A stretch of DNA of 64,000 nt, taken from assembly GCA_036826475.1 (NCBI GenBank), contig DAISWG010000009.1, forward strand, positions 11,288-75,287, in the 5' to 3' direction. The stretch is from Miltoncostaea sp036826475. GTDB lineage: Bacteria > Actinomycetota > Thermoleophilia > Miltoncostaeales > Miltoncostaeaceae. The position numbers and the translations under genes were made by a program. Positions 7,466-17,168 of this stretch are shown piece by piece (the stretch's first letter is position 1; each line of letters starts with the position of its first letter). Under the pieces are notes generated by a model. It had not been told where the DNA came from, did not search any database, and saw only the letters and a list, made by a program, of their open reading frames with translations.

Positions 7466-8215
7466 TCAGGCCGCGCCGACGATGGCGGCGAACGCGTCCG
7501 GGTCGAGGCTGGCGCCGCCGACCAGGGCGCCGTCGATGTCGGGCTGCCGCAGCAGGTCGGGCGCGGTCTCGGGGGTGACGCTGCCGCCGTACAGCACCCG
7601 CAGGGCCGCGGCGTCCACCCGTTCCCCCGCGACGGCGCGCACCAGCGCGCACGCGTCCTGTGCGATGTCGGGCGTCGCCGTGCGGCCGGTGCCGATCGCC
7701 CAGATCGGCTCGTAGGCGATCGCCAGGCGGTCGACCTCCTCGGCCCGCACGTGCTCCAGCCCGGCGCGCACCTGGCCGGTGAGCCACGCCTCGGTCTCGC
7801 CCCCCTCGCGCTGGGAGAGCGACTCGCCGCAGCACATGATCACGGAGAGGCCGGCGTCGAGCGCCGCGCGCACGCGGGCGGCCACCTGCGCGTCGGTCTC
7901 CCCCGCCGCCCGGCGCTCCGAATGGCCCACGATGGCGCCGTCGGCACCGGTCGCCAGGATCATCCCGGCGGAGATCTCGCCGGTGTGGGCGCCCTTCTCG
8001 GCCTCGTGGACGGCCTGGGCGAGTACCTGCACGGTGCTGCCCGAGGCGGCGCGGGCCGTGGCCTCGAGCGCGGTGAAGGGCGGGCACACGGCGACGTCAG
8101 CGGTCAGGTCACCCTCGCCGAGATGCGCCCGAAGGCGGGCGACGTGCTCGCGCGCCTCCACCCCGGTCTTGTGCATCTTCCAGTTCCCCGCGATCAGCGG
8201 GCGCCGCCCGCTCAT
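7466..8215 (-). CDS. tpiA: Triose-phosphate isomerase
   Basis: A 249-aa TIM barrel interconverting dihydroxyacetone phosphate and glyceraldehyde 3-phosphate. The catalytic residues are present: Lys13 in GNWKMHK, His98 in VGHSERR and Glu169 in AYEPIWAIGTG; the phosphate-gripping loop and GGSV motif follow. The start ATG 8215 overlaps the pgk stop (ATGA), indicating translational coupling. Length is normal for the family. Confidence 0.97.
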   Translation of the reverse strand: MSGRRPLIAGNWKMHKTGVEAREHVARLRAHLGEGDLTADVAVCPPFTALEATARAASGSTVQVLAQAVHEAEKGAHTGEISAGMILATGADGAIVGHSERRAAGETDAQVAARVRAALDAGLSVIMCCGESLSQREGGETEAWLTGQVRAGLEHVRAEEVDRLAIAYEPIWAIGTGRTATPDIAQDACALVRAVAGERVDAAALRVLYGGSVTPETAPDLLRQPDIDGALVGGASLDPDAFAAIVGAA

Positions 8216-9405
8216 GCGGTGGGGAGCGCCGCGACGCCGGGCAGGGTCCTGCCCTCCAGCATCTCCAGGGCGGCGCCGCCGCCGGTGGAGACGTGCGTGT
8301 AGCGGTCGGCCATCCCGAACCGGGCGACCGCCGCCCCCGAGTCGCCGCCGCCGACCACGGTCGTCGCGTCCGACCCGGCCATCGCGTCGGCCACCGCGAC
8401 GGTGCCGTCCGCGAACGGCGCGATCTCGAACGCGCCCATCGGGCCGTTCCAGAAGACGGTGCCCGCGGCGCCGATCGCCTCGCGGTACGCGGCGGCGGTG
8501 CGCGGGCCGATGTCGACGCCCATCCAGCCGTCGGGGATGTCGTCGGTGGGGACGACCTGCAGGTCGGCCTCCGCGTCGAACCGGTCGGCGATCAGCACGT
8601 CCACCGGCAGCTGCAGCGCGCAGTTGAGGCGGACGGCCAGCTCCATCAGCTCGCGGGCCATCGCCTGGCCGTCGGGCCCCTCGTGCAGGGACGTCCCCAC
8701 GGGCTCGCCCTGGGCGACGAGGAACGTGAAGCACATCGCCCCGCCGATCAGGACCCGGTCGCAGCGCTCCAGCAGGCTGCGGATGAGCGGCAGCTTGTCG
8801 GTCACCTTCGAGCCACCGAGCACCGCGACGAACGGGTGCGACGGGCTGCCGAGCAGCCCCCCCAGCACCTCGACCTCGCGCTTCAGCAGCAGCCCGGCGC
8901 GGGCGGGGAGCCGGCGCGCGACCCCCTCGGTGGAGGCGTGGGCGCGGTGGGCGGCGCCGAACGCGTCATTGACGTAGTGCGTGTAGCCCTGCGCGAGGCG
9001 CTCGGCGAAGGCCGGGTCGTTCTTCTCCTCCTCCGGGTGGAAGCGGAGGTTCTCGAGCATCACCAGCTCCCCCGCGCCGAGCGACGACACCCGGTCGCGG
9101 ACCTCGTCGCCCACGCAGTCCGGCAGCAGCTCCACACGGCGGCCCATCAGCTCGCCCAGGCGGGCGGCGGCCGGGGCCAGCGACAGCGCCGGGTCGCGCT
9201 CGCCCTTCGGACGGCCGAGGTGCGAGCACACCGCCACGCCCGCGCCGGCCTCGAGCAGGTACCGGAGGGTGGGGACGGACGCGCGGATGCGGGCGTCGTC
9301 GGTCACGCGCCCGCCGTCGAGGGGCACGTTCAGGTCGGCGCGCACCAGCACGCGCGCGCCCGACCAGTCGACCCCCGGGTCGTCGATCCCGAGGAGGCTG
9401 CTCAC
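8212..9405 (-). CDS. pgk: Phosphoglycerate kinase
   Basis: A 397-aa two-domain kinase for the first ATP-forming step of glycolysis. The substrate-binding RADLNVPLDGG is at the N-terminus, SHLGRPKG near 63, LGGSKVTDKL at the interdomain region, and the nucleotide-site motifs WNGPMGAFE and VVGGGDSGAA lie in the C-terminal half. The start GTG 9405 follows the gap stop by 4 nt. It is the second gene of the glycolytic operon. Confidence 0.97.
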   Translation of the reverse strand: MSSLLGIDDPGVDWSGARVLVRADLNVPLDGGRVTDDARIRASVPTLRYLLEAGAGVAVCSHLGRPKGERDPALSLAPAAARLGELMGRRVELLPDCVGDEVRDRVSSLGAGELVMLENLRFHPEEEKNDPAFAERLAQGYTHYVNDAFGAAHRAHASTEGVARRLPARAGLLLKREVEVLGGLLGSPSHPFVAVLGGSKVTDKLPLIRSLLERCDRVLIGGAMCFTFLVAQGEPVGTSLHEGPDGQAMARELMELAVRLNCALQLPVDVLIADRFDAEADLQVVPTDDIPDGWMGVDIGPRTAAAYREAIGAAGTVFWNGPMGAFEIAPFADGTVAVADAMAGSDATTVVGGGDSGAAVARFGMADRYTHVSTGGGAALEMLEGRTLPGVAALPTA

Positions 9406-9409
9406 CGGC

Positions 9410-10414
<1,005 letters not shown>

Positions 10415-10483
10415 CCGGCCACGTCCTCCCCAGTCGTCAACGCGGGCCAATCTACCAAGGCGGGTCATGGCAGGCTTCCCGGC

Positions 10484-11008
10484 GTGACGCGACTCCCGTC
10501 CCTGCTGGCGGCCGTGGCCGCGGCCGCGGCGGCCGTCGCGGCCGCAGGCTGCGGCGGCGGGGACGCGGACGCCCCCGCGGCGGCGGCGGCCACCGCCCGG
10601 GTGGTGCGGGTCGTCGACGGCGACACGGTGATCCTGCGCCTGGACGGCGGCGACCGGCGGGTGCGGCTGCTGGGTGTGGACGCGCCGGAGAGCGTCACCC
10701 CCGACCGGCCGGTGGAGTGCTGGGGCCCGCAGGCGGCGGCCGCCGCCCGGCGGCTCATGCCGGAGGGGGCCGCGGTGGCGCTGGCCACCGATCCGACCCA
10801 GGGCGACGAGGACCGGTTCGGCCGGCTGCTCGCGGAGGTCACGGCGCGCGGCGCCCCCGGGACCGTGAACGTCGCGCTGGTGCGGGAGGGCGCGGCGGAG
10901 GTCTTCCGCGGCGACGGCCGCGGCCGCCTCCAGCCGCAGCTGCGGGCGGCGGAGCGGGAGGCGCGGGACGCCGGGCGCGGCCTGTGGGGGTCCTGCCGAG
11001 GCGGCTAG
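10484..11008 (+). CDS. Thermonuclease (SNase)-like lipoprotein
   Basis: A 174-aa exported nuclease-fold protein. An alanine-rich signal peptide ends in a lipobox-like AAAGC, followed by a GGGDAD linker. The OB-fold SNase core shows VVDGDTVILRL, RVRLLGVDAPES and DRFGRLLAEV, containing the calcium aspartates and catalytic Arg/Glu positions of the family. It would degrade nucleic acids at the cell surface. The start is GTG 10484. Its TAG overlaps the TAG of the convergent DUF2510 gene (CTAG at 11005-11008). Confidence 0.88.
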   Translation: MTRLPSLLAAVAAAAAAVAAAGCGGGDADAPAAAAATARVVRVVDGDTVILRLDGGDRRVRLLGVDAPESVTPDRPVECWGPQAAAAARRLMPEGAAVALATDPTQGDEDRFGRLLAEVTARGAPGTVNVALVREGAAEVFRGDGRGRLQPQLRAAEREARDAGRGLWGSCRGG

Positions 11009-11631
11009 CGGTACGCGCGGCGCTCGCGCGTCAGCGCGAGGACCCCGGCTCCGGCGGAGAGCGCCGCGGCGAGCACCGACAGGTGGAGGGCGGCACCCCA
11101 GCCGATCTGCGCGCCGGGCGGCCGCGGGATCTCGCTGATCTCGGTGCCCGCCATGACCGCCGTCCACGCCAGCGGGAACGCGGCCACCACCAGCCCCCAC
11201 GCCCCCGCCCGGCGCCCGAGGGGCGACCCGCGGCGGCCGGCCGCGAGGCAGCAGAGCAGCCCCGCAGCAGCCGCGATCGCCGCCCCCAGCAGCACCGACT
11301 TCCACAGGTCGCCCGGCGTGGAGCCCGCGGTCCGCAGCGTCCAGATGTCGACCGCCGGAGCCCCTGCGCCGCCCGCCACCAGCGGCAGCTTCAGCGCGGC
11401 CAGCGCCAGCGCGGCGGCCACGACGCCGGTCGCCCCGGCACCGAGCAGGGCCCCGTCCATGCGCCGGCTGCGGGAGACCACCGGCGCGGGTCGTGTGGCG
11501 AACGCCGGGTCGGGGGCGCGGTGCTCGGTCCACCGCCGGCCGTCCCACCAGCGCAGCACCCCGGGGTTGCCGGCCTCCCGGTACCACGACGCGGGCGGCT
11601 GCTGGGTGAGGCCGGGCACGAAGGGGGTCAT
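11005..11631 (-). CDS. DUF2510 domain membrane protein
   Basis: A 208-aa protein with an N-terminal DUF2510 motif (ASWYREAGN, then LRWWDGRRWTEH within residues 10-40). This small tryptophan-rich domain is common at the cytoplasmic ends of actinobacterial membrane proteins. About four transmembrane helices follow, with a loop holding APAVDIWTLRTAGSTPGDLW between the first two. The function is unknown. The start is ATG 11631. It overlaps the nuclease stop codon tail to tail. Confidence 0.8.
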   Translation of the reverse strand: MTPFVPGLTQQPPASWYREAGNPGVLRWWDGRRWTEHRAPDPAFATRPAPVVSRSRRMDGALLGAGATGVVAAALALAALKLPLVAGGAGAPAVDIWTLRTAGSTPGDLWKSVLLGAAIAAAAGLLCCLAAGRRGSPLGRRAGAWGLVVAAFPLAWTAVMAGTEISEIPRPPGAQIGWGAALHLSVLAAALSAGAGVLALTRERRAYR

Positions 11632-11690
11632 CGGCACCGGCCCCGGCTGCCGCGAGTGGGCACTCTCTCTACGAGCGGGCCCGGAACGCA

Positions 11691-11716
11691 GCCGGGGGGC
11701 CTTGCGGCCCCCCGGC
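11691..11716 (-). terminator. Strong hairpin after the DUF1097-like gene
   Basis: GCCGGGGGGCC and GGCCCCCCGGC pair over 11 bp around a TTGC loop, 28 nt past the stop of the gene ending at 11745. There is no T tract, as is common for GC-rich actinobacterial terminators. Confidence 0.6.
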
Positions 11717-11744
11717 GACGAGCGTTCAGGTGGTGCGGAGGGGC

Positions 11745-12425
11745 CTAGGCCGCCTCGGCAGCCGCCTTCGGCTTGGGCGTGATGGCCGCCGTGATCTTGG
11801 CGGACAGGATGCCCAGGACGCAGCCGCAGACGAGGGTCACGAACGTGGAGAACCAGACCCACGGCCACGGGGTGGAGAGCAGGCCGCCACCAGCGCCGAT
11901 ACCGGCGGTGGCGGGGTCGCCCAGGGCGGCGACGGTGTTGTCGGTGCCGCCACCGTTCGGGACGTAGCCGTCGAGGCCCGTCGCGATCCACCAGAGGAAC
12001 ACTGCCGCGAACGCCGGGAACGTACCGGCGACGTAGTACCAGTCACCCGCCACGAGGATCATGACGAGGATGAACGCGAAGATGCCGACCCAGAGGGCGA
12101 TGCCCCAGAAGTCGGGAGCGTCCGCCGTCTTGAACGCGAGCGGCATGGTGATCAGAGCGGCCACCGAGCCGAACACGCAGGCGAGGAAGATCTTGCCGAA
12201 GGCGGCGTTGTCGCCACCGGCGGCGAAGAAGAGGCCCCAGGAGATGAAGGCCGTCGGGAGGATCAGGTGGAAGTTCTCAGGAAGACCGAACTGCCCGTCG
12301 CCGAGCAGGTTGTCCTGGACGGTCACCCAGTGGAACGTGAAGTTCAGCGCGAGCTCGGTCCAGAGGAAGGACAGAACTCCGATGACGATCGCGAGTGGGG
12401 CGATCGCCTTGGCGCGAGCGCTCAT
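11745..12425 (-). CDS. Multi-pass membrane protein, DUF1097-like
   Basis: A 226-aa protein with about six hydrophobic helices. The stretch PTAFISWGLFFAAGGDNAAF followed by GKIFLACVFGSVAALITM resembles DUF1097 (YcdZ-like), whose role is unknown. It is longer than YcdZ and has an extra glycine-rich loop (GYVPNGGGTDNT) before the last helix and a lysine-rich tail. The start ATG 12425 lies 11 nt after AAGGAG; an in-frame GTG at 12437 would overlap that ribosome site and is less likely. A 12-bp palindrome fills the gap between the two. It occupies the position where whiA usually lies. Confidence 0.7.
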   Translation of the reverse strand: MSARAKAIAPLAIVIGVLSFLWTELALNFTFHWVTVQDNLLGDGQFGLPENFHLILPTAFISWGLFFAAGGDNAAFGKIFLACVFGSVAALITMPLAFKTADAPDFWGIALWVGIFAFILVMILVAGDWYYVAGTFPAFAAVFLWWIATGLDGYVPNGGGTDNTVAALGDPATAGIGAGGGLLSTPWPWVWFSTFVTLVCGCVLGILSAKITAAITPKPKAAAEAA

Positions 12426-12437
12426 GTGAACGTTCAC
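12426..12437. promoter_or_regulatory. 12-bp perfect palindrome next to the start codon
   Basis: GTGAACGTTCAC is fully self-complementary and sits directly upstream of the ATG at 12425, overlapping the last base of AAGGAG on the minus strand. It could be an operator or could influence initiation. Confidence 0.35.
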
Positions 12438-12610
12438 TCCTTGTTTGACGAGTACGGAGGTCGTCCCGCCGGAAACGAAGAAGACATGCGTGGCGGCACG
12501 ACCGCGGACGGAGACCGGGCCCCGTCTCGCGGGGTGAGTCTACGGCCGCCGATCTGTTCGTGGCAACCGTTGCATGTCCTCCCGGACCTTGTTGCTGCAT
12601 GTTGCGTCAT

Positions 12611-13567
12611 TCAGTTCACTGGCGATTCGGCAGCGAGCGCAATCAAGGCCGCCGCGAGGGCCTCCGGGGAGTGCCGCACCAGCCTCCCCTGATCGGCCAG
12701 ATCCGCAGCGATCACCCGCACCCCGAGCGACTGGAGGCGTCGCCGGTCGTATGGGACGGGCACCTGGCCCTTGGCCGCGTAGACCCCCACCCAGTGGGGG
12801 TCGAGGGGGCCCTGATGGACCAGGATCATGTCCACCCCGCCGGGCACGGCCTCGAGCACGCGCTCCAGGTGGTCGGCCGCGTCGAACCCGTCGGTCTCGC
12901 CCGGCTGCGTCATCACGTTGCAGATGTAGGCGCGCCGGCCCGCCGCGCCGGCCACGGCGGCGGCGATCTCGGGCACCGCGAGGTGCGGCAGCACGCTGGT
13001 GAAGAGGCTCCCGGGACCCAGCAGCACCAGGTCGGCCTCCTCGATGGCCTGCACGGCCGGCCCGTGGGCCGCCGGCTCGGGCTCCAGCCACACGCGGCGG
13101 CAGGCCCCGCCGCCCTCGCCGATCGCGGTCTCCCCGTTCACCGGCGGCCCGCCCGCCATGCGCTCGGCCCACAGGCTGATCGACTCGAGCGTGGACGGCA
13201 GCACGCGGCCCCGGATCTTGAGGACCCGGGAGCATTCCTGGATCGCCAGGTCGAAGTTGCCGGTCACCTCGGTGAGCGCCGCCAGGAACAGGTTCCCGAA
13301 GGAGTGGCCGGAGAGGTCGCCGTCGGTGAAACGATGCTGGAACAGGGTGCCGAGCAGCGACTCGTCGTCGGCGAGCGCCACCAGGCAGTTGCGGATGTCG
13401 CCCGGCGGCGGCACCCCCAGCTCGCGGCGCAGCCGCCCCGACGATCCGCCGTCGTCGGCCACGGTCACGATCGCCGTGAGGTCGAGGGGCTCGCGCTTGA
13501 GCCCGCGCAGCAGCGACGCGAGGCCCGTCCCGCCCCCCAGCGCCGCGATCCGGGCGCGCCGCCTCAC
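12611..13567 (-). CDS. yvcK: YvcK/CofD-like gluconeogenesis factor
   Basis: A 318-aa protein of the CofD/YvcK family, which binds UDP-sugars and affects carbon flux to peptidoglycan. The hallmark ALGGGTGLASLLRGLK is at residues 9-24, with VTVADDGGSSGRLR and the PPPGDIRNCL signature after it; GPGSLFTSV and NVMTQPGET lie further on. The start GTG 13567 overlaps the rapZ stop (GTGA). In most actinobacteria whiA follows directly, but here the next gene on this strand is a DUF1097-like membrane protein. Confidence 0.93.
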   Translation of the reverse strand: MRRRARIAALGGGTGLASLLRGLKREPLDLTAIVTVADDGGSSGRLRRELGVPPPGDIRNCLVALADDESLLGTLFQHRFTDGDLSGHSFGNLFLAALTEVTGNFDLAIQECSRVLKIRGRVLPSTLESISLWAERMAGGPPVNGETAIGEGGGACRRVWLEPEPAAHGPAVQAIEEADLVLLGPGSLFTSVLPHLAVPEIAAAVAGAAGRRAYICNVMTQPGETDGFDAADHLERVLEAVPGGVDMILVHQGPLDPHWVGVYAAKGQVPVPYDRRRLQSLGVRVIAADLADQGRLVRHSPEALAAALIALAAESPVN

Positions 13568-14445
13568 GCCGGGGGGTCCGGCGCCGAGCTGGGCAGCGCG
13601 ATGTGGCGGTGCGAGGCGCCGGCGTCCATGGTGCGCGCGTAGCGCCGGGCGAGCCGCTCGGCGATCGCGACGCTGCGGTGCCGGCCGCCGGTGCAGCCGA
13701 TGCCCACGACGAGGCTGGTCTTGCCCTCCTCCGCGTACGCGGGCAGCAGGAAGTCGAGGAGCGCCTCCAGGCGCTCCAGGAACTCGACGAAGCCGGGGGC
13801 GTCGGCGACGTACTCGGCCACGGGGGCGTCCAGACCGGTGCGCGGCCGCAGCTCGGGGACGTAGTGGGGGTTGCGCAGGAACCTCACGTCGAACAGCAGG
13901 TCGGCGTCGCGCGGGACGCCGTGCTTGTAGCCGAACGAGACGAACTCCACGTGCATCCGCGGACGCCCGTCCGGCGGCATCAGCGCCTCCGAGATCCGGC
14001 GGCGCAGGTCCCAGATCGACAGGCCCGTGGTGTCAATGACCACATCGGCGCGCTCGCGGACGTCCTGCAGCTCCGCCCGCTCGCGCTCGATGCCGGCGGC
14101 CACCGAGCCGCCCGGCGACAGGGGGTGCGGCCGGCGGGTCTCGCGGAAGCGGTTGAGCAGCGTCTCGTCCGAGGCCTCCATGAACACGACGCGCGGGCGC
14201 ACGCCGCTCGACTGCTGCACCCGCTCGAGCACCGGCTCCAGCTCCCGGAACCAGACGCCGCCGCGCACGTCGCTCACCACCGCCGCGCGCTCCACGCGGG
14301 AGCCCTCGAGCAGCACCAGATCGGCCAGCGCCGGGAGCAGCCCGGGCGGGAGGTTGTCGACGCAGAACCAGCCGGCGTCCTCGAAGGTGCCCATCGCTTG
14401 GCTCTTCCCCGCCCCGGACATGCCGGTGATGATCGTCAGTTCCAC
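13564..14445 (-). CDS. rapZ: RNase adapter RapZ / YvcJ-type nucleotide-binding protein
   Basis: A 293-aa protein. The Walker A motif GMSGAGKS is at residues 8-15, the DNLP motif near 30, and the C-terminal domain has FSFGYKHGVP, DVRFLRNPHY and the conserved GCTGGRHRSV. In proteobacteria RapZ controls amino-sugar synthesis through RNase E; in Gram-positives the protein (YvcJ) hydrolyses nucleotides and its role is less clear. The start GTG 14445 lies inside the last codons of uvrC (10-nt overlap), so it is translationally coupled to uvrC and yvcK. Confidence 0.93.
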   Translation of the reverse strand: MELTIITGMSGAGKSQAMGTFEDAGWFCVDNLPPGLLPALADLVLLEGSRVERAAVVSDVRGGVWFRELEPVLERVQQSSGVRPRVVFMEASDETLLNRFRETRRPHPLSPGGSVAAGIERERAELQDVRERADVVIDTTGLSIWDLRRRISEALMPPDGRPRMHVEFVSFGYKHGVPRDADLLFDVRFLRNPHYVPELRPRTGLDAPVAEYVADAPGFVEFLERLEALLDFLLPAYAEEGKTSLVVGIGCTGGRHRSVAIAERLARRYARTMDAGASHRHIALPSSAPDPPA

Positions 14446-16376
14446 CGCGCCCCGTCTTCGTCGCCGACGCGGGCGGCGCCCCCACCGGGGGCCGCGGTCT
14501 TGTGGAGGCGGTCGTACACGTCGCGGGCCACCTTCGACGGCACCCCCGGCACGGCCTCCAGCTCCTCCCGGCTCGCCGCCAGGAAACGGTCGGCCGAGCC
14601 GAAGTGCCGCAGCAGCGCCGCCTTGCGCGACGGGCCGACCCCGGGGAGCGCGTCGAACACGCTCTCGGTCATCCCCCGGCCGCGCCGGCCGCGGTGGTGG
14701 CGCAGGGCGAAGCGGTGGGCCTCGTCGCGGATGTGCTGGAGCACCCGCAGGGCGGCCGAGCCCTCGTCGAGCAGCAGCGGGTCGGCCCGCCCGGGGCGGA
14801 ACACCTCCTCGCGCTTCTTCGCGAGGCTCACGATCGGCACGTCCCCCACCCCGGCCGCGGCGAGGCCGGCGAGCGCCGCGCCCAGCTGGCCCTTGCCGCC
14901 GTCGATCACCACCAGCCCGGGACGCGTGGCGAACGAGGGGTCGTCCTCCGTCGCCGTCATGCGGGAGAAGCGCCGGGTGATGGCCTCCTCCATGCGGGCG
15001 AAGTCGTCGGGGCCGCCGTCGTAGCGCATGGTGAAGGTGCGGTAGTGGGACTTCGCGGGCGCCCCGCCCTCGAAGACCACCATCGACGCCACCGCGTAGG
15101 TCTCGCCGAGGTTCGAGATGTCGTAGCACTCGATCCGCACCGGCGGCGCAGGCAGGTCGAGGCGCGCCTGCAGGTCGGCGAGGGCGTCGCGGCGGCGGGC
15201 GCGCGCCTGCTCGTGGCGGCGCACGTCCTGCTCTAGGGCGAAGCGGGCGTTGCGGGTGGCGAGCTCGGCCATGCGGCGCTTGTCGCCGCGCGCGGCGGCG
15301 CGCACCTCCACCCTGCTGCCGCGGCGGTCGGTGAGGAGGGCCTCCAGGTCGGCGGCGGCCTCGCTCCCCTGGGCCACGATGATGCGCACGGGGATCGCCA
15401 GCGCCATCGCGTAGAACTCGTAGGCGAACTGGACCAGCACGGTGGCCTCGTCCTCGGCGCCGGCGGCGTCGAGGAAGAACGACTGGCGGTCCTGCACCAC
15501 GCCGTCGCGCACCTGGAGCACCTGCACGTTGGCGGTGTCGCCCTCCAGCGCGACGCCCAGCACGTCGGCGGTGCCGACCGAGCCGGCGGTGGCGAACTGG
15601 CGCTCCATGAGGTGGCGCATCGCCTGGAGGCGGTTGCGCAGCGACGCGGCCCGCTCGAACTCCTGGTTCGCCGCCGCCTCCCGCATCTCGCCCTCGAGCT
15701 CCCGCTCGAGGCCCCGGTAGCGGCCCGACAGGAACGCGATGATCTGGTCGATCAGCGCCCGGTAGTCGTCCTTGGAGATGTAGCCGACGCACGGTGCCAG
15801 GCAGCGCTTGATGTGGTAGTCGAGGCACGGGACCCCGGACGGGCGCCCCGGCTCGCGGCCCTCGCAGGGACGGCTCGGGAAGACCTTGTTGATGAGGTTG
15901 AGGGTGTCCCGCACCTTGTAGGCGTTGGAGAACGGCCCGAAGTAGAGGCGGTCGCGCCGGTGCGCCTCGCGGGTGAAGTAGACGCGCGGGTAGTCCTCGT
16001 CGAGGCTGATCCCGATGTACGGGTAGCTCTTGTCGTCGCGCAGCCGGACGTTGAACGGCGGCCGGTGCGTCTTGACGAGGTTCGCCTCGAGGATCAGCGC
16101 CTCGCTCTCCGACCCCGTCACGAAGGTGTCGACCCGGGCGATGCGCCCGACCAGCTCGTCGATCTTGGGGTGGAGTCCGCCGCGCGCGCTCATGCGCCGG
16201 CGAGCGGCCCCCTCGTCGGGCCGCAGCGGGGCCTGGAAGTACGAGAGCACGCGCTTGCGGATGCTCTTCGCCTTGCCGACGTAGAGCACGCGGTCGGAGG
16301 CGTCGCGGTAGATGTAGACGCCGGGATCACCGGGCAGGTTCGCGAGCTGCTCGCGGAGTTCGGTGGCGTCGGACAC
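14436..16376 (-). CDS. uvrC: Excinuclease ABC subunit C
   Basis: A 646-aa nucleotide excision repair endonuclease that cuts on both sides of a UvrB-bound lesion. In order: a GIY-YIG nuclease (PGVYIYRD, LYVGKAKSIRKRV, residues 15-95), a cysteine cluster region (PCLDYHIKRCLAPC), a UVR domain that meets UvrB (about 205-245), the RNase H-like nuclease (ECYDISNLGE, VVIDGGKGQL), and a helix-hairpin-helix pair at about 560-620 (LPGVGPSRKAALL). The start GTG 16376 follows GGAGGG. It is the first gene of uvrC-rapZ-yvcK. Confidence 0.96.
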   Translation of the reverse strand: MSDATELREQLANLPGDPGVYIYRDASDRVLYVGKAKSIRKRVLSYFQAPLRPDEGAARRRMSARGGLHPKIDELVGRIARVDTFVTGSESEALILEANLVKTHRPPFNVRLRDDKSYPYIGISLDEDYPRVYFTREAHRRDRLYFGPFSNAYKVRDTLNLINKVFPSRPCEGREPGRPSGVPCLDYHIKRCLAPCVGYISKDDYRALIDQIIAFLSGRYRGLERELEGEMREAAANQEFERAASLRNRLQAMRHLMERQFATAGSVGTADVLGVALEGDTANVQVLQVRDGVVQDRQSFFLDAAGAEDEATVLVQFAYEFYAMALAIPVRIIVAQGSEAAADLEALLTDRRGSRVEVRAAARGDKRRMAELATRNARFALEQDVRRHEQARARRRDALADLQARLDLPAPPVRIECYDISNLGETYAVASMVVFEGGAPAKSHYRTFTMRYDGGPDDFARMEEAITRRFSRMTATEDDPSFATRPGLVVIDGGKGQLGAALAGLAAAGVGDVPIVSLAKKREEVFRPGRADPLLLDEGSAALRVLQHIRDEAHRFALRHHRGRRGRGMTESVFDALPGVGPSRKAALLRHFGSADRFLAASREELEAVPGVPSKVARDVYDRLHKTAAPGGGAARVGDEDGARWN

Positions 16377-16411
16377 TCTCCCTCCGAGTATAGGTCGGCC
16401 GTCCAGCGACG

Positions 16412-16428
16412 ACTTGCGTGACGCAACC
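16412..16428. promoter_or_regulatory. HxlR-type operator copy A1
   Basis: ACTTGCGTGACGCAACC contains the 13-bp palindrome TTGCGT-G-ACGCAA. It matches three other copies of (A/G)CTT-N6-A-N-GCAA in this locus and lies upstream of the nitroreductase. Confidence 0.65.
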
Positions 16429-16443
16429 CGTCATGGGATGGTC

Positions 16444-16460
16444 ACTTCTTTCACGCAAGC
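16444..16460. promoter_or_regulatory. HxlR-type operator copy A2
   Basis: ACTTCTTTCACGCAAGC is the second copy, ending 18 nt before the nitroreductase ATG. Its right half is identical to copy B1 upstream of the MFS gene. Confidence 0.6.
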
Positions 16461-16478
16461 GAGTTCGGAGGTGGCCCG

Positions 16479-17168
16479 ATGGACGCGCTCGACGCGATCC
16501 GCAAGCGGCGCAGCGTGCGCCGGTACACCGAGCGCCCGGTGTCCGACGAGGACATCGACCGCGTCCTGCGGCTGGCGCTCCTGGCGCCGACCGGTCACAA
16601 CGCGCAGGCGTGGAGCTTCATCGTGGTGCGCGACCCCGCGCGACGGGCGGCCCTGGCCGAGCTCGTGCTGCGCGGCGCCGCCGAGTACTTCCGCATCAAC
16701 CGGCCGCAGCGGGACCGCAGCGACGCCGACCACGCGGCGTGGGCCGCGGGCTACGCCGAGACGGCCCTCGGCAGCTACCGCGAGGTCCCGGTGTGGATCG
16801 CGGCCCTCAGCATCCCCCGGTTCACGTTCCCCGACGAGCCGATGAGGCAGCGCATCGAGACCTTCAGCGAGCACACCTCGGTGGCGTTCGCGCTGGAGAA
16901 CCTGTTCGTCGCGGCGCGGGCCCTGGGCCTGGGCACGACCCCCACCATCTTCCACTGGTTCGTGGAGGACGAGTATCGCGACCTGCTCGGCATCCCCGCC
17001 GAGCACGGCGTGCACTACCTCACGCCGCTGGGACATCCGGTCGAGTTCCCGGTGGGATTGCGGCCGGAGGCGGCGGCGGTGCGGCGGCCGTGGCGGACGC
17101 TGGTGCACGACGAGGAGTGGGGTCACCCGCGCCAGGAGGAGGGTGCGCCGGCGCCGTCCGCGGCCTGA
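16479..17168 (+). CDS. Nitroreductase family oxidoreductase
   Basis: A 229-aa FMN-dependent nitroreductase-fold protein. AIRKRRSVRRYTERPV at residues 6-21 gives the FMN phosphate contacts, LAPTGHNAQAWSFIVV the next conserved block, and ALENLFVAARALGLGTTP the central helix. Substrates of the family include nitroaromatics, quinones and flavins; the real one is unknown. ATG 16479 has the ribosome site GGAGGTG. Two operator copies upstream match those at the hxlR/MFS divergent promoter, so the HxlR protein probably controls it. The last 149 nt overlap the 3' end of the convergent MFS gene. Confidence 0.9.
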   Translation: MDALDAIRKRRSVRRYTERPVSDEDIDRVLRLALLAPTGHNAQAWSFIVVRDPARRAALAELVLRGAAEYFRINRPQRDRSDADHAAWAAGYAETALGSYREVPVWIAALSIPRFTFPDEPMRQRIETFSEHTSVAFALENLFVAARALGLGTTPTIFHWFVEDEYRDLLGIPAEHGVHYLTPLGHPVEFPVGLRPEAAAVRRPWRTLVHDEEWGHPRQEEGAPAPSAA

